Positions 17,185-26,649 are shown, numbered from the stretch's first letter. The stretch is DNA of 64,000 nt from Phaeocystidibacter sp965659725 (GCA_965659725.1 CBFHXG010000001.1:82156-146155), one strand, 5' to 3'. The notes: a model not told the origin generated them from the sequence alone. Translations and numbers: made by a program.

Positions 17185-17766
17185 CTATTCCCAAGCGGCA
17201 CCGATCCTAATGCCGAAGATATTGGCAGCAGGAAGATCTCCACGAGAGAATTGGTAGTTGTAATAAGCTGATACGGTGAGCAGTGAAGTGGATCCTACAT
17301 CATAGGTGAACCCTAATTCTGCGGCTGTTGTGAGTGGCCATTCATCAGAATAGATAGAGAAGATACCTACCTCTGTTTGACGTTCAGACCAGCTGATACC
17401 GGCAGCTCCAGCTACAAACGGACGAAAATCTTTCTGGATATCGCCCAATCGATAGGTGTATTTCGCTAAGATCGGAATGCTATTGAAGTAGCGGTACTGT
17501 GTTCCTGTTAAAGTTGTGGTGCCGATCTCTTGAGAATAGTTGCGACGTTCATCGTACAAGGTCACCCATCCGGTTTCAAGTCCGAAGTATGAATTGCGGT
17601 GGATCTGATGTCCAAATTCAACATGGTAACCCAACCAGCTAGTCATAGATGTATAGTCAGCCGTAGCTCCAACTCCCCATGAGATTGGATAAGACATACG
17701 TGTATAGTTTTGTGCTGAAGCCATGAAACCGGCAAACACAAAGGCGATGAGTATTGACTTTTTCAT
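17185..17766 (-). CDS. Outer-membrane beta-barrel protein (OmpA-barrel-like)
   Basis: 193 residues with a signal peptide (about 1-18, MKKSILIAFVFAGFMASAQ). It then has eight or so amphipathic strands rich in Tyr, Gly and Thr (for example FGHQIHRNSYFGLETGW, FRPFVAGAAGISW, LLTVSAYYNYQF), ending GIRIGAAWE. It resembles the small outer-membrane barrel family (PF13568-like) common in Bacteroidota. No specific function. Three bases separate it from the upstream DUF4136 gene, so the two are probably cotranscribed. Confidence 0.82.
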   Translation of the reverse strand: MKKSILIAFVFAGFMASAQNYTRMSYPISWGVGATADYTSMTSWLGYHVEFGHQIHRNSYFGLETGWVTLYDERRNYSQEIGTTTLTGTQYRYFNSIPILAKYTYRLGDIQKDFRPFVAGAAGISWSERQTEVGIFSIYSDEWPLTTAAELGFTYDVGSTSLLTVSAYYNYQFSRGDLPAANIFGIRIGAAWE

Positions 17767-17769
17767 GGA

Positions 17770-18411
17770 TTATGGCTTTAAGTATGGTGATTGATCGAAG
17801 GCCTGATCGATGGCTTCAACAACGCGCTGTTGATCTACAGAAGAACGTCCAGATGCCAAACCATTCATGATACCCGTCCACACTACAGAAAGGGTAGAGT
17901 CTTGATCGTTCGGGTCTGTCAGGTCAACTACATCGATAGCAAGCGTGCCAATATCATATTGGTATCCCGAGAAGCAATAAGGGTAACCATAACCATAGCC
18001 TGGGTAACCTGGGTACCAGTATCCCCAGCCGCCCCACCAGCCCCATCCGGGGTAGTAGTCGCAATACGTAACATTTCCCGAAAGAGTGAATACGCTTGCT
18101 CTAACCAAAAGATCTGGAGGTGTATTGGATGGTGTGTTGGTTGTATCATATTTCGTATACCCCTTATCCATCATATTTTGATCGATCCTCGCTAGGATAT
18201 CGTCATCAAACGATCGATCGTGATCGTCATCTGTCAGGTGCACAACACTATCAATGAGCGCATAAGTGCCTTGCCCGGTGAAATTGTAATCTGAATCGTA
18301 GTCCGTAACTACTAGGTCGTAATCGTCTACATACTCCGGTCCGCCTGGGTAACAACCCTGGAGAAAGGCCAGTGCAAGAGCGACCAATGTGAGGTTAGTG
18401 AAGTTCTTCAT
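17770..18411 (-). CDS. DUF4136 lipoprotein with Gly/Trp/Tyr-rich tract
   Basis: 213-residue lipoprotein: signal sequence with lipobox-like LQGC (Cys20). DUF4136 features include the early Y(D/N)F..Y.TYALIDS region, helix DDILARIDQNMMDKGYTK, DLLVRASV, and the C-terminal RVVEAIDQAFDQSPY. The middle (about 119-146) is an aromatic, glycine- and proline-rich stretch made almost only of W, G, Y and P, as seen in several Bacteroidota relatives. Function unknown, envelope located. Confidence 0.87.
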   Translation of the reverse strand: MKNFTNLTLVALALAFLQGCYPGGPEYVDDYDLVVTDYDSDYNFTGQGTYALIDSVVHLTDDDHDRSFDDDILARIDQNMMDKGYTKYDTTNTPSNTPPDLLVRASVFTLSGNVTYCDYYPGWGWWGGWGYWYPGYPGYGYGYPYCFSGYQYDIGTLAIDVVDLTDPNDQDSTLSVVWTGIMNGLASGRSSVDQQRVVEAIDQAFDQSPYLKP

Positions 18412-18502
18412 GTCTCTTTTTATTCAACGGATGAAAGTAAGAAACTAATGTCACATTCGCTTTCATTTAATTCATGCTATTTTGCTGGGGTAAATCCGGG
18501 TC

Positions 18503-19192
18503 ATGTACAAAAGGATATCACTCCTAATTACCTGTTTAATATCTAGATTGATTACAGCTCAATCCATTTTAGTTTTGGAGCCTGAACAGCAGATATGGGC
18601 AGATGTTCTTGGTGTTAGCCAGACTAAGGAAAGACTCATTACTCTTGAGTTGAGCTATCGTCAGGCCACTAATTACGAGTGGAACCAGGTGTTGGGAAGG
18701 GTGCGCTATGGTGTGATGAAGAATGCGGACACTCGCATTGATTACGGTCTAGCATTCGTCGCATCGAATTTCGGTTGGTTACAGAATAATGAAGTAGAAT
18801 TCAGACCATATGCAGGCTGGCGACAAGTTCTTTATGGAAGTGATCATTGGAAATTTGAGACATACCTTCGAAACGAGTTTATACTTTTTCCCGAATTGGG
18901 ATTTCCCGGAACACTGAATCGGGTTAGGATACGCCCGCAAGCGAGCTTTATCACTCCAATATATTCGAATGGTATCCAAAGTATCATGCTTTCAGCTGAT
19001 GTGGAGTACTTAGAAGCATGGCAATTATCCACATTCGAATCAAAGTCGAGGACCTTTAGATATAGAGCGCGGATTCGTTTAGACTTTACGAACAGTCTAA
19101 AGATCGAAGGGAGTTATTTCTACGAAAACGCTCCATGGATCGGATTGCAGCTAAGACATGTCTACAGGATCGCTTGCTTACTGGAAATCTAA
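18503..19192 (+). CDS. DUF2490 family outer-membrane protein
   Basis: 229 residues with a hydrophobic N-terminal signal (about 1-19, ending ITAQ). The DUF2490 layout follows: EPEQQIWADVLG start, then beta strands such as LITLELSYRQATNYEWNQVL, LRNEFILFPEL and RYRARIRLDF, predicted to form an outer-membrane barrel. Function unknown. It is convergent with ndk, with a terminator between them. Confidence 0.8.
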   Translation: MYKRISLLITCLISRLITAQSILVLEPEQQIWADVLGVSQTKERLITLELSYRQATNYEWNQVLGRVRYGVMKNADTRIDYGLAFVASNFGWLQNNEVEFRPYAGWRQVLYGSDHWKFETYLRNEFILFPELGFPGTLNRVRIRPQASFITPIYSNGIQSIMLSADVEYLEAWQLSTFESKSRTFRYRARIRLDFTNSLKIEGSYFYENAPWIGLQLRHVYRIACLLEI

Positions 19193-19203
19193 AAAAATGA
19201 AAA

Positions 19204-19227
19204 AACCCGATCCATTAGGACCGGGTT
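19204..19227. terminator. Terminator between DUF2490 gene and ndk
   Basis: AACCCG...CGGGTT stem (19204-19209 with 19222-19227), extended by TCC/GGA around an ATTA loop with one mismatch. AAAAA before it gives a T tract for the minus-strand ndk transcript. Confidence 0.75.
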
Positions 19228-19252
19228 CCTTCATTGGTGTATGTCTCTTCGC

Positions 19253-19672
19253 TTAGTAGCGCTCGCGCTCAGAGAAGAAGAAATTTCCTTCGATAGCAGC
19301 GTTTTCATCACTATCCGATCCGTGAACGGCATTAGCAGCGATGCTTGTCGCATACATTTTACGGATGGTGCCTTCATCAGCTTTTGCAGGGTCAGTATTT
19401 CCGATCAAAGTACGGAAGTCTGCTACAGCATTGTCTTTTTCCAAGATAGCAGCAACGATGTGACCGCTTGTCATGTATTCAACCAATTCTCCGAAGAAAG
19501 GACGCTCCTTGTGTACAGCGTAGAAGTTACCTGCATCGCGACGGCTCAATTGAGTCATTTTCATCGCAACAATGCGAAATCCAGCTTCGTTGATCTTGGC
19601 AAGAATAGCTCCGATGTGTCCGTTTTCAACAGCATCAGGCTTGATCATCGTGAAAGTTCTGTTACCAGCCAT
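19253..19672 (-). CDS. ndk: Nucleoside diphosphate kinase
   Basis: Ndk transfers the terminal phosphate from ATP to other nucleoside diphosphates through a phosphohistidine. It is 139 residues from the ATG at 19672, the family's usual length. N-terminal FTMIKPDAVENG and the active-site segment NAVHGSDSDENA with the catalytic His (about 116) are intact. Farther-upstream starts would add a non-family tail. Single-gene unit. Confidence 0.97.
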   Translation of the reverse strand: MAGNRTFTMIKPDAVENGHIGAILAKINEAGFRIVAMKMTQLSRRDAGNFYAVHKERPFFGELVEYMTSGHIVAAILEKDNAVADFRTLIGNTDPAKADEGTIRKMYATSIAANAVHGSDSDENAAIEGNFFFSERERY

Positions 19673-19763
19673 AGTAGTTCGTTGATTATCGTAATTCGGC
19701 CGCGAAATTAGGGAATTCATTGGAATTCAAGTCCGTCGCGTGTAAAGAATGCATGAATAATTC

Positions 19764-20636
19764 TTACAGCCTTGAAATTACCTCCAATGAATGAGCAACC
19801 ATGTCTTCTACAACCCTACCTGGTTCTGGGTGAAATTCACCATTCATGCGGTTTGCAAGAAGTGCTGATATGCTGATGGCTCGGTGACCCAATACCTCAG
19901 CCAATCCATAGATCCCCGCTGTCTCCATTTCCAAGTTTGTGAGTATGTCGCCATTTTTCATCTTGAAATCAGCGAAATGTTCAAATCTCTCAGCGGTTGG
20001 GTTCGCTATACGTATCGCCCGGCCTTGGGGGGCGTAGAATCCTGCCATCGTCAAAGTATGCCCGTGCTCGTACACTCTATCGTCAAAGTGTGCGATCAAT
20101 TCTTTTGATGCCGAGGCCCGATAGGGAAGCGGTAATCCATTCAAATGGTGTTGAAGTCTGTCGCACTCCGATTGGTCACTCTTTAAATGTCCATAGAAGG
20201 GGAGTAAGCCGTCGTAACCAAAAGCACTATCAGAAATGAGCCATGTGCCCAGATCAATATGCGATTGCAAGGCTCCAGAGGTTCCCAACCGAATGAAGTT
20301 CAAAGAGGTTTGTTCATTCTTTACCATTCGAGTGCCTAGGTCGATGTTTACCAGAGCGTCGAGTTCATTGAGGACAATGTCCACATTATCCGTTCCTATG
20401 CCAGTTGAAATAACCGTTATGCGCTTATTTCTATAGGTTCCGGTTTGGGTTACGAATTCACGGTGACTTTTTTCTACCTCAATGTGGTCGAAGTGAGCCG
20501 TTACCATTCGCACTCGTTCAGGGTCGCCTACGGTGATGATGGTATCTGCAACTTCATGCGGGTGTAGATGAAGGTGATAGATGCTCTGATCCTCATTTAG
20601 AATCAGTTCGGATGGGGGAAGTTGTTGCTGTTTCAC
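19764..20636 (-). CDS. Nucleoside phosphorylase (uridine phosphorylase-like)
   Basis: Purine/uridine phosphorylase superfamily (NP-I), 290 residues, cleaving nucleosides to base and ribose 1-phosphate for salvage. Phosphate-binding GDPERV (about 38-43), STGIGTDN, and LGTSGALQ are present, as is the ribose/base segment MKNGDILTNLEMETAGIYGLAEVLGH with the conserved Glu-Met-Glu. Uridine is the likely substrate by family resemblance. The start is GTG at 20634-20636. Confidence 0.88.
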   Translation of the reverse strand: MKQQQLPPSELILNEDQSIYHLHLHPHEVADTIITVGDPERVRMVTAHFDHIEVEKSHREFVTQTGTYRNKRITVISTGIGTDNVDIVLNELDALVNIDLGTRMVKNEQTSLNFIRLGTSGALQSHIDLGTWLISDSAFGYDGLLPFYGHLKSDQSECDRLQHHLNGLPLPYRASASKELIAHFDDRVYEHGHTLTMAGFYAPQGRAIRIANPTAERFEHFADFKMKNGDILTNLEMETAGIYGLAEVLGHRAISISALLANRMNGEFHPEPGRVVEDMVAHSLEVISRL

Positions 20637-20676
20637 GTGTCCGAAAATACGTATTACCCACCTTGGTAAAAAGTCC

Positions 20677-20684
20677 TACATTTG
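20677..20684 (+). promoter_or_regulatory. -7 box before universal stress gene
   Basis: TACATTTG matches TAnnTTTG and would give a leader of about 32 bases before the ATG at 20723. A TTG at 20663-20665 is closer than the normal -33 spacing, so only the -7 element is convincing. Confidence 0.4.
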
Positions 20685-20722
20685 GGAAAATTCAACGTAG
20701 TCAAACCACGTAGTAACAAACC

Positions 20723-21598
20723 ATGGGTAATAGTAAAAACAGGATCCTTGTACCGATCGGTTTCTCTGAGCAGTCTATCGAAGCGCTCAAGCATGCCATC
20801 GAAATAGCAAAAATGACGAACTCAGAGATCACTCTTCTTTCTGTGATCGAAGACTCTGGCTTATTCGCGCGGCTATTTAGCTCTGAAGCTGAGAAGCAGA
20901 AGGAGCGTATGAAGGAGGAAGTGATCAAGAAATTGGAAGAACTCATTGCAGAATATGCCTCTTCAGGCGTGAACATGAATCAGATGACTGCCATCGGTAC
21001 TGTTCATGAAGAGATCGCTGAGGTTGCTTCTATGCTCGACGTTGATCTTGTGGTTATGGGTACACACGGAAAGCCTGGAAAGTCTCGCCGTGCAAGTCTT
21101 GGTTCCAATGCCTACCGCGTGGTCAATACAGTGAAACCGCCAGTTCTTACTATCCGTGAGGGAGTTTCACCACATAAGATCGATCGTATTATCTTCCCAT
21201 TAGTCCTCGATCGCCGCTCTCGTGAGAAAGTGGGTGTTGCCTTGCATTATGCGCGTATCTTCAAAAGTGAAATCCGCATCGTAGGTGTTTCACGTTCTAA
21301 GGAAGAAGCTCAAAAACTCGCCGCTAACTTGAAGCAAACGGTAACATTTATCAATGATGCTGGTGTTAAGTGCGATGGTGAAGTGATCCGCGACGAAGGT
21401 AAGTCTGTTGCTGATGCCACACTGGAGTATGCCAAGAAGGAGAATGGCGACTTGATCATCATTATGGAGGAAGGTGAATCTTCACTGCTTCGTTTGCGTA
21501 GCAGCGACGTTGAGACCATCCTTAACGGTGCAGAAATGCCTGTAATGAGTGTAACTCCAAGCAAGGTGAATTACGAAAGTCAGTTCTCGAACATGTAA
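20723..21598 (+). CDS. Universal stress protein, two tandem Usp domains
   Basis: 291 residues made of two UspA folds (about 1-145 and 150-285). The first has the ATP-binding-type pattern VVMGTHGKPGKSRRASLGSNAYRVV (G-2x-G-9x-G-(S/T)). The second is degenerate at that site. Usp proteins help survive starvation and stress; partners are unknown. Single-gene unit ending in a strong terminator. Confidence 0.93.
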   Translation: MGNSKNRILVPIGFSEQSIEALKHAIEIAKMTNSEITLLSVIEDSGLFARLFSSEAEKQKERMKEEVIKKLEELIAEYASSGVNMNQMTAIGTVHEEIAEVASMLDVDLVVMGTHGKPGKSRRASLGSNAYRVVNTVKPPVLTIREGVSPHKIDRIIFPLVLDRRSREKVGVALHYARIFKSEIRIVGVSRSKEEAQKLAANLKQTVTFINDAGVKCDGEVIRDEGKSVADATLEYAKKENGDLIIIMEEGESSLLRLRSSDVETILNGAEMPVMSVTPSKVNYESQFSNM

Positions 21599-21620
21599 GT
21601 TCGAAACCATAATAAATGAA

Positions 21621-21652
21621 AATACCCGACCATTCGTCGGGTATTTTTTTTG
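21621..21652. terminator. Strong intrinsic terminator after Usp gene
   Basis: A ten-base-pair stem AATACCCGAC/GTCGGGTATT with a five-base loop is followed by a run of T. The symmetry and flanking A/T let it work for the convergent LamG gene too. Confidence 0.9.
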
Positions 21653-21665
21653 ATCGAGTTTTCGT

Positions 21666-23060
21666 TCAACGGATGATGAGCTTTTGTGTGATCAGCACAT
21701 CATTCGATCGGTATTCCACCATATAAAGGCCCGAGGGCAGCCCCAAAGGTATCTTCAGGCTATTTGTCTCCATTCTTGATCGATGTGAAGTCCGCCCAAA
21801 TGAATCGATGATCCTTAGCTGACCTCCTTGTATATGTTCTGGTATGGAGATCGTAACTTCGGTTGTTGCTGGGTTAGGATAAAGTTGGATTGCATTCTGA
21901 CCTTCTTCGAACAACCCAATTCCTGTGACTTCGTAACAAGCTGAAGTGTCTGTGCAAGTACCATTGGTCACCTGAACGGCATACTCGCCATTCAAGGTCG
22001 CATTAAAAATCGGTCCGGTTGCACCTGCTATCACTGCGTATCCATTCGAGCAATCCAGCCATTGATAGGTTGTGGGCGCCAATGCTTGTGAAATGAGCTC
22101 AGCTCCATTTTGATTGACAGATGTATCTACATTTTCGATCGTCACATTGAAAGTGTACAGACTATCACATCCATCTACCGTTATCAATGAATCGGTGTAT
22201 GTACCGCTTGAGGTAACGCTATTCCCAGAAATAGGAAGGGTAACAGAGTTGCAACCGGTAAGCGTGTCGAAGTCTTGAAAGAAGCTATTCGTAATGGCAC
22301 TTGATCCTTGTATCCAATTCGACCCAGTTCCTGCCAGCGAGAAGTTGTTCAGTGTCCCGTTGCCATTGCCGAATTCATCAAATGCTGTAAACACATTCAC
22401 ATTGTTTCCTCCCGGGGTACCTTGATTGAAGCGATAGTAGAGAGTGAGGTTGGCATCTGGTTGACAATATTCTTTGTTAGCGTGGTTGGCGATCTCTGTT
22501 GCTGTCAAGACCTTGCTCCACATTCTAACCTCGTCGATATCGCCATTGAATGGCCGGTTCAGATCGAGACGGTTTCCAACCAAGACACCCGTTCCGGTCG
22601 CTGTATTGATGCCGGTCAGTGTGCCTTGCGTCTCCAAAACTCCATCGATGTATAATTTGATGTTGTTAGAACTCGCATTCGGATCGTATGTTGCGGCAAC
22701 GTGGTGCCAAAGTCCATCGTTAACCGCAGTAGTGCCGCTAACACCTGAACCACCGATCTCTAGTCGTACTGAATTGCTCCAAAGGAGGTTAAGGGTAAAT
22801 CGCTGTGAGATGGAGAATGTCCCGTAATCAACAATAACATTCTGAACGCCTCCATTGCTTGGGTTGCAATTCGCGGTGGTCCTGATCCAAGCCTCAACAC
22901 TCCTCGGGGCATTGCCTGAAACCCCTATGTAGGTCGAAGAAACGTAGTCATCGGTTCCGTCAAAATTCAACGCATTGTTCTGTGCACTTGCCGCAAGGGA
23001 AGCGATGAATAGTAAAAAGATCAGTGCAGGCCTTAAGAGAAGGTGGGTTGAATTCTTCAC
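21666..23060 (-). CDS. LamG-domain protein with T9SS sorting domain
   Basis: 464-residue secreted protein. A signal peptide (about 1-26, ending AASAQ) is followed by a concanavalin A-like LamG domain (about 28-205: NALNFDGTDDYV, VEAWIRTTANC, WHHVAATYDPN, KLYIDGVLE, DIDEVRMWSKVLTATEI). Next come a Cys-containing linker and an Ig-like segment. The C-terminal T9SS type A sorting domain (about 392-464) starts LYPNPATTEVTISIP and ends LITQKLIIR. The protein should cross the outer membrane through the type IX system, with the C-terminal domain removed. LamG suggests glycan or protein binding; the target is unknown. Confidence 0.92.
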   Translation of the reverse strand: MKNSTHLLLRPALIFLLFIASLAASAQNNALNFDGTDDYVSSTYIGVSGNAPRSVEAWIRTTANCNPSNGGVQNVIVDYGTFSISQRFTLNLLWSNSVRLEIGGSGVSGTTAVNDGLWHHVAATYDPNASSNNIKLYIDGVLETQGTLTGINTATGTGVLVGNRLDLNRPFNGDIDEVRMWSKVLTATEIANHANKEYCQPDANLTLYYRFNQGTPGGNNVNVFTAFDEFGNGNGTLNNFSLAGTGSNWIQGSSAITNSFFQDFDTLTGCNSVTLPISGNSVTSSGTYTDSLITVDGCDSLYTFNVTIENVDTSVNQNGAELISQALAPTTYQWLDCSNGYAVIAGATGPIFNATLNGEYAVQVTNGTCTDTSACYEVTGIGLFEEGQNAIQLYPNPATTEVTISIPEHIQGGQLRIIDSFGRTSHRSRMETNSLKIPLGLPSGLYMVEYRSNDVLITQKLIIR

Positions 23061-23096
23061 AGTCTGTTCGATTTTACAATTTGTGTTTCAATATAA

Positions 23097-23126
23097 AAAA
23101 AGGACGAGCACAGGCCCGTCCTTTTA
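23097..23126. terminator. Terminator hairpin between creD and LamG gene
   Basis: The stem AGGACG/CGTCCT (23101-23106 with 23117-23122) is extended inward by GC/GC past one mismatch, and is flanked by A6 on one side and TTTT on the other. Its position, downstream of creD and upstream of the LamG gene on the same strand, fits creD termination. Confidence 0.7.
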
Positions 23127-23145
23127 ATGAAAGAAGCTCATAAAC

Positions 23146-24477
23146 TTATTCAGATTCTTCGATGTCTTCGGTGAGTCCCTTGACCGACTTCGTGAAGTAC
23201 ATGAGTACACCAAGGGCGATGAAGAGGATGATCGACCCGATCAACAGCGCAATATCTTCCAATTGCATCACGGCGAATAGGAATCCATAGGTAATAGTGA
23301 GTGTTCCAGACAATGCGATGGTAGGCTTATTCTTCTTGTAGATACCGGCAGCGTACCAAGTGATCAGACCGGTTGTCATTATTCCGGCGATAACGTAGGC
23401 TCCAGTAAAACCGATACGCTCCGAAAAGGCCACCAGTAGTACGTAGAAGAGAACTAGTCCAGCTCCCACCATAAGGTATTGAACACTGTGTACCCTCAGT
23501 TTGGTCACGAGTTGGATAAGCAAGAAAACCACGAAGGTCAGAGCGATGATCAAAACCCCATACTTAGCAGAACGAAGGCTCATTGCATAATTATCTACAG
23601 GCTGCATGAGTTCTATTCCCAAGTAATTGTAGATGATCGCATCGTGATAGTCCATCATTTGACGAGCATAGCCACGATTCATTTCCAATACCTCCCACGA
23701 GGCTCGCGAATGATCTTGCTCCGTCAAGGGTGTCTCGCTAGTAATGTAATCTCCGATGGATTTAGGATGACTCCAGTCTGACTCGATCGTTGCGCTTGTT
23801 TCAGAGCCGATTGGCAAGAGTGAGAGTCGGTTTGTACCATTCAGAGCGATTGTGCCAGCGAAGTTCAATGTTCGCGCCTCACCGATCTCGAAGGATGACG
23901 ATAAGGCCTCGCCGCCGATGAATTGTCCTTCACGTCTGGATACAAAGTCCAGTTCCCGACCATTCATTTTCACCCTTGGGTTGGCACGAAGTCCTTTCTC
24001 ATCCGTTACATGGATGATCACTCGAGCCTTATCCCATAGGATCTTGGCGTTCTCATCGATCAAGCCTTCCCCTGCATCGGATAGGTCGATCGTTCCTTTG
24101 AATTGAATGTCTGACCTGTAAAGCGGAACGGTGTAGATCCCGCGTTTCCGCTCCTCAACATTGAGCTTGGCATCGTATTCTAATTGGGTAGGTAGAATGA
24201 CGAGATTTCTTTTTTGGATCTGGAGTTCATCGCCATTCATCACCGGTATTTCAACAGGTAATAAGATGCTCGGAGCTGATACGATCTGCGAGCCACCCCA
24301 TTTGCTACTTACTTCTGAAATGGCTTCGTTGGATCTTGATTCGCGTTCTCGAATGAGGTCTGTTACCATCGATAGTGGGATGAGAAGGATAAGGATTAAG
24401 AATCCCATGAAGATGAGTCGCGCTGTGATGGAATCGCGCATCCAAGCAGTGAAGCTGCTTACAGTTGAGTTTGACAT
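23146..24477 (-). CDS. creD: CreD family inner-membrane protein
   Basis: 443-residue inner-membrane protein of the CreD family. One N-terminal helix (about 19-38) precedes a large periplasmic domain (about 45-290, with WGGSQIVSAPSILLPVE near its start, as in CreD). A block of five or six C-terminal helices (about 298-430) includes the conserved KYGVLIIALTFVVFLL segment. In enterobacteria CreD belongs to the CreBC regulon and affects envelope integrity and beta-lactam response. No creBC genes are in this window, so regulation differs. It ends in an acidic tail. Confidence 0.9.
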   Translation of the reverse strand: MSNSTVSSFTAWMRDSITARLIFMGFLILILLIPLSMVTDLIRERESRSNEAISEVSSKWGGSQIVSAPSILLPVEIPVMNGDELQIQKRNLVILPTQLEYDAKLNVEERKRGIYTVPLYRSDIQFKGTIDLSDAGEGLIDENAKILWDKARVIIHVTDEKGLRANPRVKMNGRELDFVSRREGQFIGGEALSSSFEIGEARTLNFAGTIALNGTNRLSLLPIGSETSATIESDWSHPKSIGDYITSETPLTEQDHSRASWEVLEMNRGYARQMMDYHDAIIYNYLGIELMQPVDNYAMSLRSAKYGVLIIALTFVVFLLIQLVTKLRVHSVQYLMVGAGLVLFYVLLVAFSERIGFTGAYVIAGIMTTGLITWYAAGIYKKNKPTIALSGTLTITYGFLFAVMQLEDIALLIGSIILFIALGVLMYFTKSVKGLTEDIEESE

Positions 24478-24633
24478 AGGTAAGTATATTGAGTGAAAAT
24501 CCTTAACGTGCTTTTTTAGCCTTCTGATATTCGAATTGTATCTTTAACGCTTAATTGACGTAGATCTTTGTACGATGTTACTCTCAAGATTTACAGGCGA
24601 TTAGATTTAAATTCCCGCCGCAAGACAAGTCCC

Positions 24634-25386
24634 ATGAAAACATTAGCCATCATTCCTGCCAGATATGGATCAACGCGATTTCCTGGAAAACCTTTGGTTG
24701 ACCTGGCGGGTAAATCGATGATCCGAAGAGTGTACGAAAAGGCTTCGATGGGTGCGGACGAGGTACTTGTGGCTACCGATGATGAGCGGATCATTGAGGA
24801 AGTGAAGAGCTTTGGCGGTAAGGTAGTGATGACCTCTAATCATCACAGCACGGGGACGAATCGCTGTTTGGAGGCGTATCAAGTTTGGAAGAAAGAGACT
24901 TCCTCCGATGTGGACGTCATCCTCAACGTTCAAGGGGATGAGCCGATGTTAGACCCCAATAGTTTGAAGAACCTCATTCAACCTTTCAGTAACGCAGAAT
25001 GCGAGCTAGCTACGCTTGTACGGCCCGTCCGTGATTCTGAGTCGCTAAGGAACCCAAACAACGTTTTTGTGGTTCTCGACCAGAACAGGAAGGCCCTCTA
25101 TTTCAGTCGGCATCCCATCCCGTATGTTCGCGGCTACGAAATGCAAGATTGGTTGAAGAAAGCAGACTTTTTCCAGCATATTGGTCTTTATGCATTCCGA
25201 CCTGATGCGCTGAGGAAGTTCGCAAGTATGTCGATGGGAGACCTCGAAAAAGCAGAGTCACTTGAGCAATTGAGATGGCTAGAAAGTGGTCAACAGATCT
25301 TTTGCGCACTGGCGAATGAAACATCTCTAAGTGTAGATACGCCCGAAGACGCAGATGCGGTTCGGGCGTTGTTAGATCAGTTGTAA
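24634..25386 (+). CDS. kdsB: 3-deoxy-manno-octulosonate cytidylyltransferase
   Basis: KdsB activates Kdo as CMP-Kdo for attachment to lipid A, so the cell makes lipopolysaccharide or lipooligosaccharide. It is 250 residues. N-terminal AIIPARYGSTRFPGKPLVDLAGKSMI carries the CTP-binding signature, and SNHHSTGTNRCLEAYQ, NVQGDEPMLDP and LYFSRHPIPYVRG follow in order. ATG 24634 gives the conserved start; an upstream alternative would add a 22-residue non-family leader. Convergent with metK, 12 bases apart. Confidence 0.96.
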   Translation: MKTLAIIPARYGSTRFPGKPLVDLAGKSMIRRVYEKASMGADEVLVATDDERIIEEVKSFGGKVVMTSNHHSTGTNRCLEAYQVWKKETSSDVDVILNVQGDEPMLDPNSLKNLIQPFSNAECELATLVRPVRDSESLRNPNNVFVVLDQNRKALYFSRHPIPYVRGYEMQDWLKKADFFQHIGLYAFRPDALRKFASMSMGDLEKAESLEQLRWLESGQQIFCALANETSLSVDTPEDADAVRALLDQL

Positions 25387-25398
25387 GGGGAGAAGCGC

Positions 25399-26649
25399 TT
25401 AAAGACCAAAGGCCTTCTTGATATCGTCTACACGGTCTTCTTTCTCCCATGTAAATAGTTCCACTTCCAATTCTTTCACTTCAGGGCCACCACCATCAGG
25501 ACGCTCAAAGCGCTTTGTAATGACCTGTGGTTTCCTTCCCATGTGTCCATAGGCCGCAGTTTCACTGTAGATCGGATTACGCAGCTTTAGGTTCTTTTCG
25601 ATCAAACCTGGGCGAAGGTCAAATAGCTCACGTACTTTCTGAGCGATCTGACCATCGGTGAGATCCACTTTGGATGTACCATATGTGTCAACAAACACTC
25701 CGGTTGGTTCAACCACACCAATAGCGTAGGATACTTGAACGAGCATTTGATCGGCCACTCCGGCGGCAACCATGTTCTTTGCAATGTGACGTGCTGCATA
25801 AGCTGCAGAACGATCGACCTTGGATGGATCCTTTCCAGAGAAAGCACCACCTCCGTGAGCTCCTTTGCCTCCGTAAGTATCAACAATGATCTTTCTTCCT
25901 GTTAGACCAGCATCACCGTGCGGTCCACCGATCACGAATTTACCTGTAGGATTGATGTGGAACTGGATATCATCATTGAAAAGCGCTTGGATGTGTGGAG
26001 CTAACTGAGCTTTCACACGTGGAATGAGCACTTCCTTGATTCCTTTAACGATATCAGCCTGACTCACATCATCGTCGTGTTGAGTACTCACCACAATGGT
26101 TACAATGCGTTGAGGCTGATGATCATCACTGTATTCTAGTGTTACCTGAGCCTTGGCGTCGGGACGTAACCAAGTGAGGTCCTTATTCTCACGACGAAGT
26201 GCCGCGAGTTCGCGTAGAAGTCGGTGGGAGAGATCCAAAGCCAAAGGCATGTAATTCTCCGTTTCATTCGTGGCATATCCGAACATCATGCCCTGATCGC
26301 CAGCACCTTGCTCCTCGAGTGATCCACGGTCAACGCCTTGGTTTATGTCGCCAGACTGTTCGTGAAGTGCTGAAAGAACGCCACAACTATTGGCTTCGAA
26401 CATGTATTCGCTCTTGGTGTAACCGATATTGGTGATGACCTCACGTACTACCTTTTGAACATCGATGTAGGTTTCACTTTTGATCTCTCCGGCCAAGACA
26501 ACCTGACCTGTAGTAACCATGGTTTCGCAGGCTACTTTCGAGTGAGCGTCGAATGCCAAGAAATTATCCAAAATTGCGTCACTGATCTGGTCGGCAATCT
26601 TGTCTGGGTGACCTTCTGATACGGATTCTGATGTAAAGAGATAACTCAT
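25399..26649 (-). CDS. metK: S-adenosylmethionine synthase
   Basis: MetK makes S-adenosylmethionine from methionine and ATP. It is 416 residues, the normal length. Key motifs: TSESVSEGHPDKIADQISDA (His and Asp of the active site), GAGDQGMMFGYA (about 120-131), and the P-loop-like GGGAFSGKDPSKVDRSAAY (about 264-282). ATG 26649 gives the usual MSYLFTSESV start. A leader of about 120 bases holds a candidate SAM-II riboswitch, so SAM probably represses its own synthase. Confidence 0.97.
   Translation of the reverse strand: MSYLFTSESVSEGHPDKIADQISDAILDNFLAFDAHSKVACETMVTTGQVVLAGEIKSETYIDVQKVVREVITNIGYTKSEYMFEANSCGVLSALHEQSGDINQGVDRGSLEEQGAGDQGMMFGYATNETENYMPLALDLSHRLLRELAALRRENKDLTWLRPDAKAQVTLEYSDDHQPQRIVTIVVSTQHDDDVSQADIVKGIKEVLIPRVKAQLAPHIQALFNDDIQFHINPTGKFVIGGPHGDAGLTGRKIIVDTYGGKGAHGGGAFSGKDPSKVDRSAAYAARHIAKNMVAAGVADQMLVQVSYAIGVVEPTGVFVDTYGTSKVDLTDGQIAQKVRELFDLRPGLIEKNLKLRNPIYSETAAYGHMGRKPQVITKRFERPDGGGPEVKELEVELFTWEKEDRVDDIKKAFGL

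Noticed and set aside
20629..20639. parS site (half of TGTTTCACGTGAAACA)
   Set aside because: Only the first half and centre match, the second half does not, and it overlaps the start codon of the nucleoside phosphorylase gene.
23146..24477. CreBCD two-component region
   Set aside because: Only the creD-like gene is present; no sensor kinase or response regulator flanks it.
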